A DNA stretch of 11,508 nucleotides from UBA2040 sp047637535 (GTDB lineage Bacteria; Bacteroidota; Bacteroidia; Flavobacteriales_D; Crocinitomicaceae): positions 1 to 11,508 of the forward strand of contig JBLIKY010000060.1 in the NCBI GenBank assembly GCA_047637535.1. The letters run 5' to 3'. The first letter of the stretch is position 1, and every line of letters begins with the position of its first letter. The notes beneath the pieces were generated by a model that made no database searches, was not told the DNA's origin, and worked only from the letters and a program-made list of their open reading frames with translations. Positions 7,103 to 11,508 of this stretch are shown piece by piece. A program made the position numbers and the translations under genes.

Positions 7103-7663
7103 GTGAAAATCCTGATTGTAGATAACAACGATTCTTTTACTTACAATTTAGCCCATTTGGTTGAGGCTTTGGATTGTGAGGTTAAAGTTGTGCGATCTAA
7201 TCTATATCATAAAGATTTGGCTACTGATTGTGACAAGATTATTTTATCGCCAGGGCCTGGTTTACCAGCGGATTGGCCAGAAATGCAAGAATGCATCGAT
7301 CAACATATCGGAAAAAAACCAATTTTAGGAGTTTGTTTGGGTATGCAAGCTCTGTGCCTTCGGTTTGGTGGTGAATTGTACAATCAAAAAATTGTCAAAC
7401 ACGGGATTCAAGAGGAAATCAAATTGCAAGGAGAGTCCGTGTTACTTAATGGTCTTCCAGATAGCTTCGAGGTCGGATTGTACCATTCTTGGGCCTGTGA
7501 TTTAACTAAAACTAAGGATTTAAAAATCACTTCGCTGAGTTATAGTGGAGTTGTTATGTCTTTTGAAAATGTTTCAAGTTTAGTTTTTGCAGTTCAGTTT
7601 CATCCAGAAAGCATCATGACCGAATTAGGTTTCAAGATAATACAGAATTTTTTGGAGCAATAG
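7103..7663 (+). CDS. trpG: TrpG/PabA-type glutamine amidotransferase (anthranilate/aminodeoxychorismate synthase component II)
   Basis: This class I glutamine amidotransferase releases ammonia from glutamine for chorismate amination, either to anthranilate (tryptophan) or to aminodeoxychorismate (folate). From the GTG at 7103 it is 186 residues, the usual length. KILIVDNNDSFTYNLAHLVE (2-21) is the typical N-terminus, and SPGPGLP (49-55) is the oxyanion-side motif. The triad is C78 in GVCLGMQA, H167 and E169 in QFHPES, and YHSW (127-130) is also present. The frame continues upstream of 7103 without a stop, but that part overlaps ridA and matches nothing. AAGGA at 7091-7095, 7 bases before the GTG, could serve as a ribosome binding site. 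The common CLGHQ motif reads CLGMQ, as in HisH-type amidotransferases, but the rest is TrpG/PabA-like. No trpE or pabB is in the window, so its partner, and whether it serves tryptophan or folate, is undecided. Confidence 0.93.
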   Translation: MKILIVDNNDSFTYNLAHLVEALDCEVKVVRSNLYHKDLATDCDKIILSPGPGLPADWPEMQECIDQHIGKKPILGVCLGMQALCLRFGGELYNQKIVKHGIQEEIKLQGESVLLNGLPDSFEVGLYHSWACDLTKTKDLKITSLSYSGVVMSFENVSSLVFAVQFHPESIMTELGFKIIQNFLEQ

Positions 7664-7669
7664 TTGATT

Positions 7670-7703
7670 TAGTTTTGTAAAATAAGTCTATCTTGTTGAT
7701 AGA
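7670..7703 (+). promoter_or_regulatory. Possible promoter and 5' hairpin upstream of the DUF2147 gene
   Basis: TAGTTTTG (7670-7677) matches the -7 consensus TAnnTTTG. A TTTG at 7651-7654 could be the -33 element, although the 15-base spacing is shorter than usual. Transcription would start near 7684. A 6-bp stem, TCTATC (7687-7692) and GATAGA (7698-7703) with loop TTGTT, would then lie at the very 5' end of the transcript. The stem is short and AT-rich and may be chance. Confidence 0.35.
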
Positions 7704-7730
7704 ATGGTTACTATAAATTAAATTATAAGT

Positions 7731-8165
7731 ATGAAAAATTTATTAATGCTTGCTGTAGGTTTTTTGTTGACAACCTCTGTGTACGCTCAATCTAGCCTTG
7801 GGAAATGGGTTACTATCGATGATAAAACAAACAAGAAAAAGTCCATTGTTGAACTTTACAAAGAAGATGATAAATTGTATGGAAAAATCATTTATCTATA
7901 TCCAAGAGAAGGTCGTGCGCTAGATGCTAAATGTGAATTGTGTGAAGATGACAGAAATGGACAACCGTTGTTGGGTCTTCAAATTGTAAGAAATTTAGAA
8001 TGGGATGGAGGTTCCTGGATCGATGGAACAATAGTAGATCCTGAAAACGGAAAGGTTTATACGCTCAAAATGTGGGTAGATAAAGAGAAGCCGGATGTAT
8101 TAAATGTAAGAGGATACATTGGACCGTTTTACAGAACACAGACTTGGTTAAAAGTGAACGACTAG
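7731..8165 (+). CDS. Exported DUF2147-family protein
   Basis: This 144-residue protein has a signal peptide (about residues 1-19, hydrophobic core LLMLAVGFLLTTS, cleavage after VYA). The mature part matches the DUF2147 pattern. It starts SSLGKWVTIDDKTNKKKSIV, followed by YGKIIYLYP (50-58), a CELC pair (C68 and C71), IVRNLEWDGGSWIDGTIVDP (85-104) and GKVYTLKMWV (107-116), and ends YRTQTWLKV (134-142). The predicted fold is a small beta-barrel or calycin-like domain in the periplasm or on the outer surface. No enzymatic role is established for the family. The two cysteines could bind a metal or form a disulfide after export. The ATG at 7731 is well supported by the signal peptide. It is followed by a strong terminator and converges on the OmpA-domain gene. 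Confidence 0.9.
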   Translation: MKNLLMLAVGFLLTTSVYAQSSLGKWVTIDDKTNKKKSIVELYKEDDKLYGKIIYLYPREGRALDAKCELCEDDRNGQPLLGLQIVRNLEWDGGSWIDGTIVDPENGKVYTLKMWVDKEKPDVLNVRGYIGPFYRTQTWLKVND

Positions 8166-8189
8166 AAATAACAAAATTGTAAATAACAG

Positions 8190-8223
8190 AATCCGTTGGC
8201 TCATCGAGTCAGCGGATTTTTTT
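8190..8223 (+). terminator. Strong intrinsic terminator after the DUF2147 gene, possibly shared with the converging gene
   Basis: AATCCGTTGGCTC (8190-8202) pairs fully with GAGTCAGCGGATT (8206-8218), allowing two G-T pairs, around a 3-base loop ATC. This gives a 13-bp stem. A run of seven T follows on the plus strand (8217-8223), the classic intrinsic terminator form. The T run includes part of the stop codon of the minus-strand OmpA-domain gene. On the minus strand the stem is followed by CTGTTATTT, a weaker U-tract, so bidirectional function is possible but less sure. Confidence 0.9.
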
Positions 8224-9082
8224 ATATAAACTCAAATTCTACTCTTCGATTTTTTTGCTTTCCGTCGTCGGTTGAGTTGAGTTCGACTGGTACTCTTTCT
8301 CCGTTGAATTGTATTTCAATACGGTCGGCTTTTATTCCATATTGCACAAAGAAATCAATGATAGCTTGGGCACGTCGTCTGCTTAATTTGTCATTGTATT
8401 GGTCCGTTCCGTCGGAATCTGTATTTCCAATTACCCTAACACGAAGGTCAGAATGTCCATCTACGATTTCAATCACTCTTAATAAGAAGGCTTCATGTTC
8501 TTGGCGAATATCGGCCATGTCATAGTCAAAGTAGATTGGTTCGAATATGAAATTCTTTCTTTGTATATCTCGGATAACAGGTGCCGGTCTTCCCTTTAAT
8601 AGGTCTTTGATTAAATTGTCCTTTGCAGATTGAGATGCAATTCTTACGTTATCGTCAGAGAAAACTCCATTTGATCGATACAGGATGATTTTTCCTGATG
8701 ATTTGCGACAATCAGTACTTTTAAATGTACCTTCTAAATAACCCGTCTTAGAGTTGTAAGTCAAGTCACCTTCTAATTTACACCATGTAATTCTGGAATT
8801 CCCTTCCTTTTTTTGATAAACGACTTGTTTGAAAGTGATATTACTATCCTTAATCGTTCCGTAATATTTTGCGATAGCAAAAAAGTCTGTATTGTTTACT
8901 TCTTCGCGTATTTGACCCGAGACTCGGCTTTCTTCTTGTATTACGTTGATGAAAAAAGGCGAACCAGAGTTAATACTCATACCGGTTCTTACAATGATTC
9001 CTTGCCACAAACCGAGCAAGCTCTCTTGGGCGAAAAGTCCGGAGCTAAGCAATATAAATAATATGGAAATGCGTAAAGTCAT
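8222..9082 (-). CDS. Exported OmpA C-domain (peptidoglycan-binding) protein with beta-rich N-terminal domain
   Basis: This 286-residue protein has a signal peptide (about residues 1-18, LFILLSSGLFA then QES). Residues 20-140 form a beta-rich domain that starts with GLWQG and contains two cysteines (C101, C125). I cannot assign it to a named family; it may be calycin-like. After a linker (about 141-178) comes an OmpA/MotB C-terminal domain (about 180-286), with IYFDYDMADIR (183-193), GNTDSDGTDQYN (219-230), LSRRRAQAIIDF (233-244) and NRRVEFEF at the end. D222 and R237 align with the peptidoglycan-binding Asp and Arg of E. coli OmpA. The protein therefore probably anchors to the cell wall from the periplasm. 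It has no 8-strand outer-membrane barrel like classical OmpA. It is transcribed alone, converges on the DUF2147 gene and shares its terminator region. A TAAAATTTG sequence (9137-9129, minus strand), one base longer than the -7 consensus, may be part of its promoter. Confidence 0.92.
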   Translation of the reverse strand: MTLRISILFILLSSGLFAQESLLGLWQGIIVRTGMSINSGSPFFINVIQEESRVSGQIREEVNNTDFFAIAKYYGTIKDSNITFKQVVYQKKEGNSRITWCKLEGDLTYNSKTGYLEGTFKSTDCRKSSGKIILYRSNGVFSDDNVRIASQSAKDNLIKDLLKGRPAPVIRDIQRKNFIFEPIYFDYDMADIRQEHEAFLLRVIEIVDGHSDLRVRVIGNTDSDGTDQYNDKLSRRRAQAIIDFFVQYGIKADRIEIQFNGERVPVELNSTDDGKQKNRRVEFEFI

Positions 9083-9243
9083 ACTTGTTATTCGTAATTA
9101 ATCAAAAAATGTTCCGAAAATTGAAAGTCAAATTTTAAGATTACCCTTCTTAAACGTTATTTGAATTGAATATATTTTCAATATTCTACAAATTTTAACA
9201 ACGCCAACCCAAAGAATGCTTCTAATCTTATTATTTTTAGGGC
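9083..9243. promoter_or_regulatory. AT-rich divergent intergenic region, promoters expected but not clearly placed
   Basis: This 161-bp spacer separates two divergent genes and must hold both promoters. No exact TAnnTTTG is present on either strand. The best candidates are TAAAATTTG on the minus strand (9137-9129, one extra base) and TATATTTT on the plus strand (9171-9178, last base differs). A 6-bp inverted repeat, ATTGAA (9165-9170) and TTCAAT (9177-9182), encloses part of the plus-strand candidate and could be an operator, but in such AT-rich DNA it may be chance. No small ORF of note is seen. Confidence 0.35.
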
Positions 9244-11508
9244 ATGAAATACCTTTTATTCCTTTTGCTGATTAATTTGGCGTGTTATTCGCAGGCTCAA
9301 CAGCAAAATCAACTCTCTTCTTCTGAGATTTATCAAGAAATTTTAAAGCTAAACACCTTCGGTAAGGTTCTTTATTTAGCCGCTCATCCAGACGATGAAA
9401 ACACACGTTTTATTGCGTATTGTGCCAATGAGAAGAACATGCAAACGGCATATATGTCTTTGACAAGAGGGGATGGGGGTCAAAATTTAGTAGGGCCCGA
9501 ACTAAGGGAAGAACTTGGGTTGATTCGAACACAAGAACTATTAATGGCGAGATCTGTTGATGGCGGTCAGCAGTTTTTTTCTCGAGCAAATGATTTTGGT
9601 TATTCTAAGAATCCGGAAGAAACCTTCGAAATATGGGATAAAAAGAAAGTTTTAGGCGATTTGGTTTATGTTATTCGATTTTTTCAACCGGACATCATTG
9701 TTTGTCGTTTTCCTGCCGATGGAGGTGGAGGCCACGGTCACCATACAGCCTCTGCAATTTTGGGTGAAGAAGCTTTTGAATTAGCGGCAGATAAGAATTC
9801 GTATCCTGAACAGTTGAACGAAGTGAAAACTTGGCAAGCTCAAAGAATCGTAACCAATACAGGACGCTGGTGGAATAACGATATTTCTGCAGAAGACGAC
9901 AATGTTGTGGTTGAAGACGTCGGAGCATTTTCTCCGCTTCAAGGCATCAGCTGTAATGAAATCGCAGCTCACAGTAGAACCATGCACAAGAGTCAAGGAT
10001 TTGGTTCGACAGGATCTAGAGGTCAACAATTAGAGTATTTCGAACATGTAAAAGGAACCCTTGCAAAAGAATCTTTGTTTGAAGGAGTTCAGAATTCTTG
10101 GGGTCAATATACTAATGGTAAGAAAATCGAAAAGCTAATAGGAGAAATATTAAACGGTTATTCCATTCAAAATCCATCTTTAACCATACCCAAATTGGTC
10201 GCCGTTAGAACTTTGCTTTTGAATGAAAACAAACCTGAACTTAACTTGAAAATCAAGAAAATCGAAGACCTTATCATCCAAAGTGCTGGGATTTATCTTG
10301 ATGCTACGTCGAATAAATTGTTTGCAACCGATGCCGACTCTGTTGATTTTGAGATTGAGTTTATATCTAGACTTTATGCAAATGTTAAGTTGAAATCAGT
10401 GAAAAATGAAGCCTTAGGTTTCAATTGGAAACCTGAAGAGTCAGTTGCTAAAAACATTGACCAAACGCATAAGGCTAAATTGAAAATTCAAAATTTAGAT
10501 TATTCCATTCCTTATTGGTTGAAGAATCAAGCGACTTTAGGTACTTATAATTTGGACGAACAGAGTCTAGTCGCTCAACCAATTAATACGCCTTCTGTAA
10601 TGTTTGATGCCGTTATTGAAATTGAAGGGATTGAGATCAAAAGGACTTTTCCAATGGTTTTTTCTAAGAATGACCCGGTAAAGGGCGAACAAAGACAACC
10701 TTTTTATATTGTTCCAAAAGTTTCGGTAAGTTCAGATTTAGAAACTCTTCTTGCTAAATCAGGGGAGAACCAAACCATCACTATAAAAGTCAAAAGTTTT
10801 GGCGAGAAGGTAAAAGGAAGTGTTATTATTCAGACTCCAAAAGGTTGGGGAATGGATACGTTTAACGAGAATTTGGCATTTGATTTTTCGGGACAAGAAA
10901 AAGAAATTAACATAGTTCTTAAGCCAACATCAATGGCCGAATCAGGGGATGTTAAGCTAATTTTTAAAGACGATGAAAACAAAAGTTATTCTTCTCAAGT
11001 TAAGTTCATCGAATACGACCATATTCCAACTCAATTGTTGTTGACGCCATCTCGCATTAAATTGAATTTAGTGGATTTAAAAATCAAGGGGAAATTAGTC
11101 GGATATGTCGAAGGTGCAGGGGATGAAATTCCGAAAGCATTGCGATTGATGGGTTATGAAGTGAAGACTTTAACAGAAGAAGATTGTAAAGACCTTTCTT
11201 CCTACGATGCAGTAGTACTTGGTATTCGTGCTTTAAACACCAATGAAAGAATAGAATTTATGCTTCCTGCTTTGTTTGAGTTTGTAAAGAATGGAGGGAA
11301 TATGATTGTTCAGTACAACACTTCGCACCGTCTGCAAACGAAAGACATTGCCCCATATAGCTTAAAGTTAAGCAGAGATAGAGTAACGAACGAAGACGCG
11401 AAGATGAAATTCATTGCTCCGAATCATCCTGTGTTGAACTCACCTAACGTTATAACACAAACGGATTTTGAAGGATGGGTGCAAGAACGAGGGTTGTATT
11501 TTCCAGGA
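9244..11508 (+). CDS. Secreted PIG-L (LmbE-type) deacetylase with long C-terminal extension, 3' end cut by window edge
   Basis: The frame is open from the ATG at 9244 to the right edge: 755 codons with no stop. A signal peptide (about residues 1-18, LLFLLLINLACYSQA) precedes a PIG-L/LmbE zinc deacetylase domain (about 38-280). The zinc motif AAHPDDE (46-52) supplies H48 and D51, and GGGHGHHTAS (161-170) supplies H167. SLTRGDGGQN (72-81) and ELGLIRTQEL (90-99) are also typical. Relatives remove an acetyl group from N-acetylglucosamine-containing substrates; the substrate here is unknown, but the protein acts outside the cytoplasm. Residues of about 290-600 are beta-sandwich-like, with an alpha-galactosidase-NEW3-like stretch near 500-560. 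From about residue 615 a Rossmann/GATase1-like domain begins (KLVGYVEGAGDEIPKAL, then YDAVVLGIRALNTNER, then NGGNMIVQYNTS). A cysteine after AC at residue 14 is not a good lipobox, so type I signal cleavage is favoured. The missing C-terminus is probably under 100 residues. Confidence 0.92.
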   Translation, partial: MKYLLFLLLINLACYSQAQQQNQLSSSEIYQEILKLNTFGKVLYLAAHPDDENTRFIAYCANEKNMQTAYMSLTRGDGGQNLVGPELREELGLIRTQELLMARSVDGGQQFFSRANDFGYSKNPEETFEIWDKKKVLGDLVYVIRFFQPDIIVCRFPADGGGGHGHHTASAILGEEAFELAADKNSYPEQLNEVKTWQAQRIVTNTGRWWNNDISAEDDNVVVEDVGAFSPLQGISCNEIAAHSRTMHKSQGFGSTGSRGQQLEYFEHVKGTLAKESLFEGVQNSWGQYTNGKKIEKLIGEILNGYSIQNPSLTIPKLVAVRTLLLNENKPELNLKIKKIEDLIIQSAGIYLDATSNKLFATDADSVDFEIEFISRLYANVKLKSVKNEALGFNWKPEESVAKNIDQTHKAKLKIQNLDYSIPYWLKNQATLGTYNLDEQSLVAQPINTPSVMFDAVIEIEGIEIKRTFPMVFSKNDPVKGEQRQPFYIVPKVSVSSDLETLLAKSGENQTITIKVKSFGEKVKGSVIIQTPKGWGMDTFNENLAFDFSGQEKEINIVLKPTSMAESGDVKLIFKDDENKSYSSQVKFIEYDHIPTQLLLTPSRIKLNLVDLKIKGKLVGYVEGAGDEIPKALRLMGYEVKTLTEEDCKDLSSYDAVVLGIRALNTNERIEFMLPALFEFVKNGGNMIVQYNTSHRLQTKDIAPYSLKLSRDRVTNEDAKMKFIAPNHPVLNSPNVITQTDFEGWVQERGLYFPG

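Noticed and set aside
8196..9061. Plus-strand ORFs at 8196-8525 and 8813-9061
   Set aside because: They are antisense to the OmpA-domain gene, whose domain motifs and signal peptide are clear. The first also begins inside the terminator hairpin.
9695..10029. Minus-strand ORFs at 9695-9928 and 9781-10029
   Set aside because: They are antisense to the PIG-L deacetylase domain and overlap each other; no family features are seen.

Overview
The window looks like a chromosomal segment from a member of the Bacteroidota, most likely of the Flavobacteriales type. The DNA is AT-rich, Shine-Dalgarno sequences are mostly absent, and several genes have matches to the Bacteroidota -7 promoter element TAnnTTTG upstream. 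The gene content also fits: a secreted PIG-L deacetylase with a long C-terminal extension, a DUF2147 protein, an OmpA-domain protein, and an E2 / DEDDh exonuclease / FAH-family cluster. The lineage is inferred from these traits. I see no tRNA, rRNA, CRISPR array, insertion sequence or phage gene.

Positions 1-7054, minus strand. Read in the direction of transcription, the order is ridA; a GT2 glycosyltransferase fused to a membrane and degenerate sugar-transferase-like region; a lipoylated 2-oxo acid dehydrogenase E2; a possible small ORF; a DEDDh 3'-5' exonuclease; a FAH-family hydrolase; and a GT-C membrane glycosyltransferase that runs off the left edge. The E2 gene appears to have its own promoter, overlapping the region just after the GT2 stop codon, and a hairpin just after its own stop. 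The exonuclease and FAH genes overlap by 4 bp and the GT-C gene follows 9 bp later, so these three look like one transcription unit. The unit mixes central metabolism, metabolite repair or nucleic-acid processing, and envelope glycan genes.

Positions 7103-8223. A TrpG/PabA-type glutamine amidotransferase starts at a GTG codon and is divergent from ridA across a 48-bp gap. A small exported DUF2147 protein follows on the same strand. A strong hairpin with a T-tract lies after it and is shared with the converging OmpA-domain gene.

Positions 8222-11508. A secreted OmpA-C-domain protein (minus strand) and a secreted PIG-L deacetylase (plus strand, cut by the right edge) diverge from a 161-bp AT-rich spacer.

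Most of this is ordinary Bacteroidota gene content. The points most worth a second look are the vestigial sugar-transferase domain on the GT2 protein, the small ORF whose possible start codons sit in a hairpin after the E2 gene, and the His-to-Met change in the amidotransferase nucleophile motif. I found no convincing new multi-gene system.
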